From: Chthoniobacteraceae bacterium
GTDB taxonomy: Bacteria > Verrucomicrobiota > Verrucomicrobiia > Chthoniobacterales > Chthoniobacteraceae
Length of the DNA stretch: 64,000 nucleotides
NCBI GenBank assembly: GCA_947476045.1
Contig: CANJNZ010000002.1
Span: forward strand, 1-64,000
Reading direction: 5' to 3'
Shown here piece after piece: positions 51,919-61,235 of this stretch. Below the pieces are notes generated by a model, which was given only the letters and a program-made list of their open reading frames with translations, made no database searches and was not told the origin of the DNA. How positions within the stretch are numbered: the first letter of the stretch is position 1; each line of letters opens with the position of its first letter. The position numbers and the translations under genes are program-made.

Positions 51919-54900
51919 CGTTTAATTCTTTGTTGAAGCGCCGCCTGCGCGGCTCGTGCTTTGGCGGCGCGATCTTGGATTGCAGGAATGCTCGTGACGG
52001 TTTCACGCCCACCTTCGAGATAGCGGGCAATCGCGCGGATGGTTGGATGCTGAAAAAGTTTCACGATTGGAATGGTGCGGTCGAGTTTTGCGCAGAGTCG
52101 TGCGTGGACACGAAGCATGAGCAGTGAGTGACCGCCAAGGTCGAAGAAATTGTCAGTCACGCCCACCTCACGTCCAAATGCAGACTGCCATATCTGGGCG
52201 ACAACCTCCTCCATTCCGCTTGCAGCGTTGTGTTCTATATTTGTTGCGTCTGTTGTTGTGGCTGATGAACCGATGGCAGCGCCCGGAGATGGCAGATTGT
52301 GGGTGAGTGTGTGAAGGAGGGCGTCCGGCGTCTGCGCCATTTCAGTGAGAATTTGTGCAAGCTGATCTAGGATACTGGCGGCGTCTTTTCGACTGGCGGT
52401 GCGCGGCTGGGCGATGAGCGTGAGGGTAAGCGCGGTGCTCGGTTTCACTACGAGCGTGAGCGGGTAGTTTGTGCGGACGGGTGCGTGGAGTTCGGTGATC
52501 GCGACATCGCTGAGTTGGCTGGCGGTTTCGGAGACGATGTAGTTTTGGAAAACTAAAAGCGTGGAGAAAAGGCGTGCGTTCCATGGAAGTTCCGAACTTT
52601 CCTGAATGTCTGGCAGCGGCGTGGACTGATGCTCGGCTAGCAGCACGAGCTGACTGTGGATTTGCTGGATAAAGTCAGCGAGTCGTTCTGTAGGGGCGAC
52701 TCGCGCACGAACGGGAAGATTATTCACGAAGTGCCCGACGATGCACTCGGCTCCCTCCAACTCCGCCGGACGGCCCGAAAATGCAGCGCCGAAAACCACA
52801 TCGTCAGCGCCGCCGTGGTGCGCGAGGAGCAGCGCCCATGCGGTTTGCAGAATGGCGCTGGATGTAGTCTGGAGCCTGCGGGCGAGTCGGCGCAGTTTCT
52901 CCGAAATGTCGCTGGGAATGGAGATGTTGATTTCGATTTCTTCGTCGCTGTGGTGTGTGGGGGATGCAAGAGGGAGTGAGGTTCCTTTTTGAAACCCACG
53001 CAAATGCTCGCGCCAGAACGTTGCATCGCTATCCGCAGGACGCGCTGCGAGCCATGCGATGAAATCACGATACGTTCGCACGGGCGCAAGCGGTGTGTCC
53101 GTGTAGCACGCGGAGAGTTCGCGGAAGATGAGCGGCCATGACCATCCGTCAATTTCGAGGTGGTGGTGCGTCCATACGAAGCGGTGTTCATTTTCACCGA
53201 CTCGGAATAGCGCGAGGCGCGTCAGCGGAGGTCGTGTGAGATCGAAGGGGCGGGCGGAGTTGGCAGCGAGGTAGTCGTTGAATTGGCGCTCTCGTTCATC
53301 CGGCGTGAGCGCGCGCAGGTCGGCGATGTGCCATACAGGGGGTGCGTCGCGGAGAGCGATTTGCAGCGGCTCCACCGTATCGCCGACATAGGCGGTGCGA
53401 AGCGTCGGATGTCGCGCCGCGACGGCCGCCCATGAGGATTGAAGTTTCGCTACATCCAGCGGGCCGACGAGGCGGCAGTGCCATTGATCCGTGCCAGAGC
53501 CTGGGCGTGCCGCTTCGAGTGCATAAAAAAGACGCTGCATCGGAGACATCGGGTAGATGTCGTCGAGCGAGGGATATTTTGAGGTGAGGCGCGCGTGCGT
53601 GTTGCTATCGAGCTTCGACAAACTGAAACGATCCGATGATGCGACGAGTGTTCTGAGTGTCTTGGCGAAGGTGCCGGCCAGCATTTCGATGGTTTCGATG
53701 CGATGTAGATTCGTGCTGAAGGTGAAGCGTGCTTCAAGCCGCCCGTGAAGGACGATGCAGTTGATTTCCAACGGGTGAGTGCGCCGGGCCGCAGGTGCAT
53801 GCCATGCACCGGTGTCCATATCGAAAAAACCGAAGTATTCGAGTCCGGCGACTGTTTGATCGAATTGGCCAAGGTAGTTGAAAAGGACGCCGGGAGTGAT
53901 GGCAAGCGAGGGCTCGGCTGCGCGGAGGAGCGAGTATGAGAGGCTGTTGCCGTATGCGCGGCGACTGTGTGATGTTTGGGCGAAGGTTTCCGCTGGTGAT
54001 TCGTGTGCGCAGAGGCGAATGGGGAAGATGGTGGTGAACCAGCCGATGGTGCGCGAGAGGTCGGGCTGTGCGTTTAGTTCTGCTAGTTCTGCGAGCGCGG
54101 CCTCTTCGCGTCCGTGGCCTTCGATTTCAACGATGGTTTCGCGCGAGCCTGTGAGATCTGTGAGCGCATGAGCGAGTGCTGCAAGGAGGGCGTCCTGCAC
54201 ATTGCAGGATGCGGAAGGAAGGCGATGGAGCAGGGCGTTGGTTTCGGCGGGATCGAGGGTAACAGTAATCGTGTGTGCGCTTGCTTCGGAATTTTCTCCG
54301 GCGGGGAAATCGAGCGGAAGCGGAGTTGCCTGCGCACCGATGATGTGGCTCCAAGAGGCTCGCTCGTTTTTTTCCGCAGGCAGTGCGGATGCGAGTTTGT
54401 GCGCCCATGTGTGAAAGCCGGTGGTGGGCGAAGGCAGTGATGCGCCACGCAGTTCGGAATCCAAATCTTCGAGGAGGATGCGCCATGATACGCCGTCCAT
54501 GATGAGGTGATGGACAGCGATAACGAGTGTTTCGCCTTCGATGAGCGCGAAGCGGATGAGCGGGCCATCGAGACGAAACGAATTTTGGAGTTCTGCCCGC
54601 GTGGCGAAAAGTGTTTCCGCTGTGCAATTGGTTGAAACGAAGTGCTGGTGCCAGCCGTCCCCGCTGCGCGTGAAGCGGAGGCGAAAGACGGGGTGGGCAT
54701 CGAGAACTTTACCGATGGCTGAGGTGAGTTGTTCGTGCGTGACGGGCTGCGTGAGCGTGAATGCGAACGATTGGTTCCAGTGGTGCGCGTCAGTGAAGTC
54801 GTGGGCGAAAAACCATTGCTGGATCGGCGTGAGAGGGACTTCTCCTACAGCGGGGAGTTCGGGGAGGCGTGGTGATTCGGAAGCACCGAGTTGTTCCGCG

Positions 54901-57900
54901 AGCGATGCGATGGTGGGATGGTTGAAGATGAGCCTTGGTGAGAGTGCGATGCCGACGGACTTTGCTTTGGAAACAACGAGGATGCTGAGGATGCTGTCGC
55001 CACCGAGTTCAAAGAAATTGTCGTGAATTCCTACGCGCTCGATTTTCAAAATGCGTTGCCAGATGTCGGCGAGCTTTTGTTCTGCGTAGTTGCGCGGGGC
55101 GACGAACGTGGACGCGATGTCTGGTCGCTCTTCAGTCGGATCGGGGAGTGCGCGGTGATCCAGTTTTCCGTTGGCAGTGAGGGGCATTCTTTCCACCGCT
55201 ACGAACGTGGAGGGGAACATGTAGTCGGGCAGCGAGCGTGCGAGATGTGTGCGGAGATCGGCTGCGGTGGGTGTCAGATTCGCTGGGACGAACCACGCGA
55301 TTAGGCGTTTAATTCCATCGCTCTCGCGAGCGAGAACGGCGGCTTCACGCACATGCGGATGCTGCGTGAGGACGCTTTCGATTTCGCCGTGTTCGATGCG
55401 GAAGCCCCGGATTTTTACCTGCTGATCGATCCTGCCGAGATATTCAATGTCACCGCATGGGAGTCTGCGCGCGAGGTCGCCTGTGCGATAGAGCTTTTCG
55501 TTCGGCGTGGCGCTGAATGGATGATGAATGAATCTTTCCGTTGTGAGTTCGGGACGACGGAGGTAGCCACGCGCGAGACCCTCGCCAGCGACGAACATTT
55601 CGCCGGGGATTCCGATGGGCGAGGGACGCAGATGCGCGTCCAGAATATAGAGTTGGAGATCGGAGATGGGCACGCCGATGACGCTACCGCGTTTCACATC
55701 ATCGGCGCGGAGCGGGCGGTAGGTGACGTGGACGGTCGTCTCAGTGATGCCATACATATTTACGAGCTGCGGCTTCGTGTCGCCGTGGCGCTCGAACCAT
55801 GGCGCGAGACTTTGCATTTCCAGTGCCTCGCCGCCGAATATGACGAGGCGCAATGAGAGTTCCTGCGAGCGCGGCGATGTGGCGTCGGCGGCGATGAGTT
55901 GGCGGAAGGCGCTCGGTGTTTGATTGAGCACAGTCACGCTTTCGTTCGCGAGGAGTTGGTGGAACTGCTCGGGCGAGCGGCTGGTTTCAAACGGCACTAC
56001 GACCAGCTTGCCGCCGTGGAGGAGTGCGCCCCAGATTTCCCACACGGAGAAATCAAACGCGGTGCTGTGAAAGAGCGTCCACACATCCTGTGTGCTGAAA
56101 TGGAACCAGGGCTGCGTCGAGGTGAAGAGTCTTGTGACATTGCGATGGGTGATGCAGCAGCCTTTCGGCTTTCCAGTGCTGCCGCTGGTGTAGAGGACGT
56201 AGCAGAGATGCTCTGCATTTCCCGCAGCGGGGCGGCGATCGTCCGCGATGTCGGGAATGTCTTCGATGCAGACGATGCGCGCGGAATTTTTTGGCAGGCT
56301 GCCGACGAGACTGCGCTGCGTGAGGAGCACGGGGGCGCGTGCGTCTTCCATCATGAAAGCGAGGCGCTCCGGTGGGTAGGAAAGGTCAATCGGGAGGTAG
56401 GCGGCGTTTGCTTTGAGGATTCCGATGAGACCGACGACGAGGTCTGGCGTGCGCTCCATGCAGAGGCCGACGATGCTTTCGGCGCCGATGCCAAGACTGG
56501 CAAGGTGGATGGCCACTGCGTTGCTGCGTGCGTCGAGTTGCGCGTAGGTGATGAGTTGATCGTCCTGAACAAGCGCGGTGGCATCTGGCGTTCGTGCAGC
56601 TTGCTCGCTGAAGAGTGCGTGCAGCGTGTCGTTTTGGGTGCTGCGTGGCTGTGGTGGTGGTGATTTTTTAGGCAGCAGCAATTGCGTCCACTCCTCACTC
56701 GGCAGCATTGGAAGTTCGGAGGCGGGCCTGCTGGCGTGGCCCGGCATTGCTTCGAGGAGTGTGCGAAGGTGACCGAGCAGTCGGCGCACGGTTGGTTCGG
56801 AAAGGCGCGCGCGCTCAAATTCGGCGACTAGGCGCAGTGACACACCGGCGTAGGCGGCGAGGCAAATCGGGAAGTTGGTTTGCTCGTGAAGTTGCAGGTC
56901 GCGTTTGCTCCACGCGCCACCACGGGCGTGAAAATGTGTGCGTAGGTCGTAGTTTTCAAAAACGACCAGCGAGCGAAAGAGCGGTTTGCCCGCAGGGACT
57001 TCGCTCCATGATTGGACGCGTGTTAGCGGGGTGTGCTCGTGCGGGCGGATGTCCAGCCAGAGTTGCCGCAGTTCTTGCAACCATGCGGATAGCGTGGCGT
57101 CTTTACTCAGACGTGTGCGGATGGGCACTGTGTTGATGAGCAGACCGACCATTGCATCCGCGCCGTCAACTGTTCCCCGACGGCAGGCGCGTGTTGCACC
57201 GAAGCAGACATCATCTTCGCCCGAGTAGCGGCTGAGCAAAATGGCCCACGCTCCTTGCACGAGGGTGTTGAGTGTGACGCCGGTATTTCGCGCGAAAGTT
57301 GCAAGCTCTGCGGTGTGCTCCGGTGTGAGCGAAAGTTCGGCATCGCCTTGTCCGTGAGCCGTTGCTGCCACGTCGAGGCCTTCGACAATCAGAGGAGTCG
57401 GTGCGTGAAAGCCGCGCAGTTTTTCCCGCCAAAAATGCTCGGAGCACCCGGAGTCTTGTGCGCGTTGCCACTCGATGAATGTGTGGAATGGCCGTTTGCG
57501 TGGCGGGTCGGGAAGAGTGGGATTGTCGTAATGCTGGAATGCTTCTTCGATGAGAATCGGGAAGGAGCGCCCGTCCAGAATCGCGTGGTGAAAAGTCCAG
57601 ACGAGCCGCCAGTTTTCCGTGTCGAACTGAAAGAGCCGGAAACGCAGCAGGGGCGAAGCATCCATTTGAAAACCACGCGCACGCTCTTCGCGTAACCACG
57701 CTGCGAAATGCGCCTCGTCCATCTCCATCGCATTCTCGATATCGAATGGCAGTTTTACTTCATCCTCCACCACTTGCAGTGGCTCCTCCGTGTCCCATCG
57801 AAATGACGTTCGCAAAACATCGTGTCTGCTGACAACGCGCTCCCAGGCAGAGCGAAGACGTGCCGGATCCACTGCTTCGGGGAGTGCGATGACAAGCTGT

Positions 57901-57989
57901 TCGATGTCCACACCACTGCACGGCTCAGCAACGGCATGGAAAAGCATGCCCTGCTGTAAAGGCGACAGCGGGTAAGTATGGGCTGACAT
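51915..57989 (-). CDS. NRPS: C-A(Thr)-PCP-E-C-PCP
   Basis: 2024 residues. C1 (1-430) has HHAILDG at 134-140. A1 (450-950) has YVLYTSGSTGKPKG and, read against the PheA positions, the code D-F-W-N-I-G-M-V-H-K, the classic threonine signature. PCP1 is LGGDSI (Ser999). The epimerase (1050-1460) shows HHLIMDGVSW, EIEGHGRE, IGWFTTIFPIRL and FNYLGQFD. C2 (1475-1900) has HHLEIDGWS. PCP2 is LGGHSLL (Ser1955), with no A domain before it. The charged tail AIQDRAAKARAAQAALQQRIKR resembles tails that dock onto a KS. First gene of the ~22.7-kb chain. Confidence 0.93.
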   Translation of the reverse strand: MSAHTYPLSPLQQGMLFHAVAEPCSGVDIEQLVIALPEAVDPARLRSAWERVVSRHDVLRTSFRWDTEEPLQVVEDEVKLPFDIENAMEMDEAHFAAWLREERARGFQMDASPLLRFRLFQFDTENWRLVWTFHHAILDGRSFPILIEEAFQHYDNPTLPDPPRKRPFHTFIEWQRAQDSGCSEHFWREKLRGFHAPTPLIVEGLDVAATAHGQGDAELSLTPEHTAELATFARNTGVTLNTLVQGAWAILLSRYSGEDDVCFGATRACRRGTVDGADAMVGLLINTVPIRTRLSKDATLSAWLQELRQLWLDIRPHEHTPLTRVQSWSEVPAGKPLFRSLVVFENYDLRTHFHARGGAWSKRDLQLHEQTNFPICLAAYAGVSLRLVAEFERARLSEPTVRRLLGHLRTLLEAMPGHASRPASELPMLPSEEWTQLLLPKKSPPPQPRSTQNDTLHALFSEQAARTPDATALVQDDQLITYAQLDARSNAVAIHLASLGIGAESIVGLCMERTPDLVVGLIGILKANAAYLPIDLSYPPERLAFMMEDARAPVLLTQRSLVGSLPKNSARIVCIEDIPDIADDRRPAAGNAEHLCYVLYTSGSTGKPKGCCITHRNVTRLFTSTQPWFHFSTQDVWTLFHSTAFDFSVWEIWGALLHGGKLVVVPFETSRSPEQFHQLLANESVTVLNQTPSAFRQLIAADATSPRSQELSLRLVIFGGEALEMQSLAPWFERHGDTKPQLVNMYGITETTVHVTYRPLRADDVKRGSVIGVPISDLQLYILDAHLRPSPIGIPGEMFVAGEGLARGYLRRPELTTERFIHHPFSATPNEKLYRTGDLARRLPCGDIEYLGRIDQQVKIRGFRIEHGEIESVLTQHPHVREAAVLARESDGIKRLIAWFVPANLTPTAADLRTHLARSLPDYMFPSTFVAVERMPLTANGKLDHRALPDPTEERPDIASTFVAPRNYAEQKLADIWQRILKIERVGIHDNFFELGGDSILSILVVSKAKSVGIALSPRLIFNHPTIASLAEQLGASESPRLPELPAVGEVPLTPIQQWFFAHDFTDAHHWNQSFAFTLTQPVTHEQLTSAIGKVLDAHPVFRLRFTRSGDGWHQHFVSTNCTAETLFATRAELQNSFRLDGPLIRFALIEGETLVIAVHHLIMDGVSWRILLEDLDSELRGASLPSPTTGFHTWAHKLASALPAEKNERASWSHIIGAQATPLPLDFPAGENSEASAHTITVTLDPAETNALLHRLPSASCNVQDALLAALAHALTDLTGSRETIVEIEGHGREEAALAELAELNAQPDLSRTIGWFTTIFPIRLCAHESPAETFAQTSHSRRAYGNSLSYSLLRAAEPSLAITPGVLFNYLGQFDQTVAGLEYFGFFDMDTGAWHAPAARRTHPLEINCIVLHGRLEARFTFSTNLHRIETIEMLAGTFAKTLRTLVASSDRFSLSKLDSNTHARLTSKYPSLDDIYPMSPMQRLFYALEAARPGSGTDQWHCRLVGPLDVAKLQSSWAAVAARHPTLRTAYVGDTVEPLQIALRDAPPVWHIADLRALTPDERERQFNDYLAANSARPFDLTRPPLTRLALFRVGENEHRFVWTHHHLEIDGWSWPLIFRELSACYTDTPLAPVRTYRDFIAWLAARPADSDATFWREHLRGFQKGTSLPLASPTHHSDEEIEINISIPSDISEKLRRLARRLQTTSSAILQTAWALLLAHHGGADDVVFGAAFSGRPAELEGAECIVGHFVNNLPVRARVAPTERLADFIQQIHSQLVLLAEHQSTPLPDIQESSELPWNARLFSTLLVFQNYIVSETASQLSDVAITELHAPVRTNYPLTLVVKPSTALTLTLIAQPRTASRKDAASILDQLAQILTEMAQTPDALLHTLTHNLPSPGAAIGSSATTTDATNIEHNAASGMEEVVAQIWQSAFGREVGVTDNFFDLGGHSLLMLRVHARLCAKLDRTIPIVKLFQHPTIRAIARYLEGGRETVTSIPAIQDRAAKARAAQAALQQRIKR

Positions 57990-58103
57990 GTTCTGGGTGT
58001 TTTATTAGCAAGCTCCTTGCCCGGCGAGCATTGGCGTCAGATGTTTTCCTCATACCGTGCGTTGCGCTGAATGGCCCGGCACGCGTATAGCTTGGCCGTA
58101 ATC
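57990..58103. promoter_or_regulatory. Divergent promoter region between NRPS and WcaF-like genes
   Basis: The only 114 bp separating the minus-strand NRPS chain from the plus-strand polysaccharide genes. Both directions must be driven from here. No convincing -35/-10 pair stands out. Confidence 0.45.
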
Positions 58104-58673
58104 ATGTCCGAACCACCGCTACCACCGCGCGACCTCGCCGCTTACTCATCTGCTGGGTTTGATCGCGGAGCTTCGACTTTGAAAGAAGCGCTGTGGATTT
58201 TTGTGAAGTGGTGCTTTTTCGATACGTCGCTCCCGTGGCCTTCAGCATTTCGTTGTGCGTTGCTGACTTTATTCGGAGCGGCTGTTGGTAGAGGGGTGGT
58301 TATTCGGGGGAAAGTGAACATTACTTTTCCATGGCGACTTCGGCTCGGAGACAATGTGTGGATCGGAGAGGAGGTTCACATTTTGAGCCTCGCGAACGTG
58401 GTGTTCGAAGACTCGGTATGTATTTCCCAGAGGGCGTTTTTGTGCACGGGTTCTCATGATTATACGAAGGCGACTTTTGATTTAATCACGAAGCCGATCA
58501 CGGTGCGCTCTGGTGCATGGGTGGCGGCGCAGGCGTTCATCGGGGCGGGTGTGGAAATTGGTGAAGGGAGCGTTGTGGGGGCGGGGAGTGTGGTGATGGA
58601 AAGCGTAGCAGCCAACAAGCTGGTAAGAGGAAATCCGGCGGTGACCGTGAAAGATTTGGGAGCTTCGCGCTGA
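58104..58673 (+). CDS. WcaF-like O-acetyltransferase (hexapeptide repeat)
   Basis: 189 residues from ATG 58104. FRCALLTLFGAAVGRGVVIRGKVNITFPWRLRLGDNVWIGEEVHILSLANVVFEDSVCISQRAFLCTGSHDYTKATFDLITKPI is the WcaF family core, with the GSHDY catalytic His. The left-handed helix ends VVGAGSVVMESVAANKLVRGNPA. It would transfer acetyl from acetyl-CoA to a sugar of the exopolysaccharide. It is followed after 21 bp by a GT4 gene, the same pair seen in colanic-acid-like loci. Confidence 0.9.
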   Translation: MSEPPLPPRDLAAYSSAGFDRGASTLKEALWIFVKWCFFDTSLPWPSAFRCALLTLFGAAVGRGVVIRGKVNITFPWRLRLGDNVWIGEEVHILSLANVVFEDSVCISQRAFLCTGSHDYTKATFDLITKPITVRSGAWVAAQAFIGAGVEIGEGSVVGAGSVVMESVAANKLVRGNPAVTVKDLGASR

Positions 58674-58694
58674 GCGCTGAAAGGAATTTCCGCG

Positions 58695-59774
58695 ATGCGT
58701 ATTCTTTTTCTCAACCAATACTTCCCACGCGATCCGGCGCCGACGGGCGTTTTGTTCCGGGAGGTGGCTGATGAGTGCGAGCGTGTGGGACACACGGTGG
58801 ATTTCGTGGACGCGGCGCAGGATTATCGCGGAGGACAGCATTCGGGTGGACGGATGAAGCGTGAGCTGGCTGCGCTGGGACGAATGTGGCGTGCGGGGAA
58901 AAATCGGGGGCGGGCGGATGTGGTTGTGTCCGGTAGTTCGCCGCCGTGTCTCGCGGTGATTGCGGATCGTGTCGCCCGGAAACATAGCGCGCGACACATC
59001 CACTGGGCGATGGATGTGTATCCTGAAATTGCGGTGGCGCTGGGAGAAGTCCGGCGTGGCTCGCTCATCTCGAAACTGACTGGATGGATGATGGGGCGCG
59101 TATATCGCCGATGCGCAAAGGTCGTGGCGCTCGATGCGGATATGGCGCCACGGCTGCGAAAATACGGAGTGGAGCCGGTGTGCATTCGTCCGTGGGTGCC
59201 GAAGGCCGTGCTGGATCGTCCCACGCCGGATGTGCAGCCTGATGCAGAGTGGACGTGGATTTACTCGGGGAATCTGGGACGTGCGCACGAATGGGAAACG
59301 CTGTTGAGAGCGCAGCAATTGATCGAGCAGCGCGGTGTGGATGCGCGTTTGGTTTTCCAAGGCGGCGGGCCGTCGTGGCCTTTGGCAAAGGCTCGTGCCG
59401 CAGAGTTGGGGCTTCAGCGTTGCGAGTGGCGTGGCTATGCGGGGGAGGGGGAGTTGTCCGCTACGTTGTTGCGCAGTCAGGTGCTTGTCGTATCGCAGCT
59501 TCCCTCAGCGCAGGGTCTGCTATGGCCGAGCAAGCTGGCGTTGGTGATGTCGCTACCACGCGCGATTCTTTTTGTGGGTCCTGTGGATGGAGCGATTGCT
59601 GGTGAGTTGCGCCGCTTTCCGCACGCGGGGATTTTTACACCGGGCGAGGCCGGTGCGGTTGCGGACTGGATTGCTATCCGTCGGCTCGGTGGTGAAATCG
59701 GAGCACCGCTGGATGCGCGCGCCCATCGTGCAGATGCCCTGGCTGCATGGGGAAGGATGGTGACCGGTGAGTAA
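58695..59774 (+). CDS. WcaI-like GT4 glycosyltransferase
   Basis: 359 residues. It starts MRILFLNQYFPRDPAPTGVLFREVADECERVGHTV, the WcaI-like opening. The GT-B interior has IHWAMDVYPEIAVALG, KVVALDADMAPRL and WTWIYSGNLGRAHEWETLL. The donor side has GGGPSWPL and LVVSQLPSAQGLLWPSKLALVMSL, with the C-terminal conserved Pro-Ser-Lys. It is co-directional with and close to the WcaF-like acetyltransferase gene, so they are likely one operon. It adds a sugar to the lipid-linked repeat unit. Confidence 0.88.
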   Translation: MRILFLNQYFPRDPAPTGVLFREVADECERVGHTVDFVDAAQDYRGGQHSGGRMKRELAALGRMWRAGKNRGRADVVVSGSSPPCLAVIADRVARKHSARHIHWAMDVYPEIAVALGEVRRGSLISKLTGWMMGRVYRRCAKVVALDADMAPRLRKYGVEPVCIRPWVPKAVLDRPTPDVQPDAEWTWIYSGNLGRAHEWETLLRAQQLIEQRGVDARLVFQGGGPSWPLAKARAAELGLQRCEWRGYAGEGELSATLLRSQVLVVSQLPSAQGLLWPSKLALVMSLPRAILFVGPVDGAIAGELRRFPHAGIFTPGEAGAVADWIAIRRLGGEIGAPLDARAHRADALAAWGRMVTGE

Positions 59775-59810
59775 AACTTCGCGCTCCCTCATTCGGATAA
59801 TGGCCTTTAA

Positions 59811-59834
59811 TGCGTTGGTAACGCGTTTACCAAT
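59811..59834 (+). promoter_or_regulatory. LacI/GalR-type operator-like palindrome
   Basis: ttggtaa-cgcgt-ttaccaa: a 7-bp inverted repeat with a central CG, the shape of many LacI-family operators. It lies ~22 bp upstream of a TATAAT box for the WecA-like gene, so a bound repressor would overlap the -35 region. It could alternatively be a plain hairpin after the GT4 gene. Confidence 0.4.
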
Positions 59835-59855
59835 GACTACTTTCAGTCAGTCGGG

Positions 59856-59861
59856 TATAAT
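59856..59861 (+). promoter_or_regulatory. -10 box of the WecA-like gene
   Basis: A consensus TATAAT 12 bp before the start codon. The expected -35 position (about 59833-59838) is weak. The predicted transcript would have a leader of only ~6 bases, with no room for a ribosome-binding site. Confidence 0.5.
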
Positions 59862-59873
59862 GCACTCTCGTCT

Positions 59874-61235
59874 ATGACAGTAGGCATTTTCTTTTTCATA
59901 TTTGGTTTTATACTCACAGTGGTGATGACGCCGTGGGTGATCCAGCTTGCACAAAGTGGTGTGGGATTGGATGCGCCGGATGAGTCGCGCAAGCAGCAGA
60001 TGTTGCCGATTCCGAGATTGGGAGGCATGCCGATCATGCTGGCGCTGACACTGGGGCTGGTTCTTATTTTAATGAGACAGCCATCGCGTTCGGGGGAGTG
60101 GTTTCCGATTCTTATTGGCGCTTCATTGATGTATGCTCTGGGACTTTGGGACGATATTTCGCGCATTGGCGCGAAGAAAAAATTACTCGGACAATTATCC
60201 ATCGCGAGCCTCGTCTGCTTGCTTGGGCTGAGCATAGACCGGTTCTCGATTCCAGGATACGGGCAGATCGAACTCGGCATGTGGGCGCTGCCTGTGACGG
60301 TGTTCTGGCTCATTGCGATCCCAAATATTGTGAATCTGATAGATGGCTTCGACGGCCTTGCCGGTGGACTGGGGATGTTTATGTCGCTCACGCTCGGCAG
60401 CGTCGGTTTTTATACGGAGCATTATGCGGTGACATGGTTTGCGTTCACGATGGCGGGCGCTTTGCTGGGTTTCCTCGTCTATAATTTTCCGCCTGCTAAA
60501 ATCTATCTGGGTGATGGCGGTGCTTATTTGATCGGGTTTGTGATCGCCGCGCTTTCGATGTCGAGCGCACATAAAGGCTCCATCGCTGCCGTGCTGATGG
60601 TGACGGTGGTTGGGCTTGGGTTGCCGATTCTCGATACTGTAATGGCGCTTGTGCGAAGAGCGATGAGGGGCTTTCCGCTGTTCCATGCAGACAGCGAGCA
60701 CATTCATCATCGCTTGCAGGAGTTTGGATTTTCCAAGCGCCGGATACTTCTCGGCCTGTATGGCGTGTGCGTTACGCTTTCGCTGATCGGGCTGGCGATT
60801 TTTTGGAATCAAGGCGGCACTCTACCGATAGCGATCGGTGCGGGCGTTCTGTTCATGATGGTCATCGGAGTTGTGCTGCATTATCACCGTGTGAACTCAT
60901 GGCAGGACGCTCATCGAAAAGTGAAGCGCGTGCTGAGCCGACGGCAGACGGTGCAGTATGCATTGCTGCAAGCGAAGGTGCTGATGATCGAAGTGGAGCG
61001 CTGCGAATCGGGGGAGGAGTTCTGGGGGGTTTTCGAGCAGACACTGAGACGGGTGGGTTTTTGCGAGGATGGTGAGGTGGACAGGCAGGTGATTGTAAAC
61101 ATTCGCTACAATGGCACCCGCCCGTGGACCGTTTATGCACCGCGTGAAGGCGGCACTGAGGGCGAGTGGCAGCGCATCGCAGAGTGCTTTCGCCCGGTTT
61201 ATGTCAGGGCACAGGAACGCTGGAACCGCTGGTGA
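59874..61235 (+). CDS. WecA/MraY-type undecaprenyl-phosphate sugar-1-phosphate transferase
   Basis: 453 residues with about ten membrane helices. Family motifs are PRLGGMPIM, LGLWDDISRIGAKKKLLGQL (Asp-Asp), NIVNLIDGFDGLAGG, YNFPPAKIYLGDGGAYLIGF and HADSEHIHHRLQEFGFSKRR (the His loop). It starts glycan assembly by moving GlcNAc-1-P or a relative onto undecaprenyl phosphate at the inner membrane. About 110 C-terminal cytoplasmic residues are an extension. Shares one base (TGATG) with the O-antigen-ligase-like gene. It has its own -10 box and a putative operator upstream. Confidence 0.93.
   Translation: MTVGIFFFIFGFILTVVMTPWVIQLAQSGVGLDAPDESRKQQMLPIPRLGGMPIMLALTLGLVLILMRQPSRSGEWFPILIGASLMYALGLWDDISRIGAKKKLLGQLSIASLVCLLGLSIDRFSIPGYGQIELGMWALPVTVFWLIAIPNIVNLIDGFDGLAGGLGMFMSLTLGSVGFYTEHYAVTWFAFTMAGALLGFLVYNFPPAKIYLGDGGAYLIGFVIAALSMSSAHKGSIAAVLMVTVVGLGLPILDTVMALVRRAMRGFPLFHADSEHIHHRLQEFGFSKRRILLGLYGVCVTLSLIGLAIFWNQGGTLPIAIGAGVLFMMVIGVVLHYHRVNSWQDAHRKVKRVLSRRQTVQYALLQAKVLMIEVERCESGEEFWGVFEQTLRRVGFCEDGEVDRQVIVNIRYNGTRPWTVYAPREGGTEGEWQRIAECFRPVYVRAQERWNRW

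Noticed and set aside
50746-51936. 396-residue plus-strand frame over the PKS start
   Set aside because: Shadow of the KS domain; no recognisable motif.
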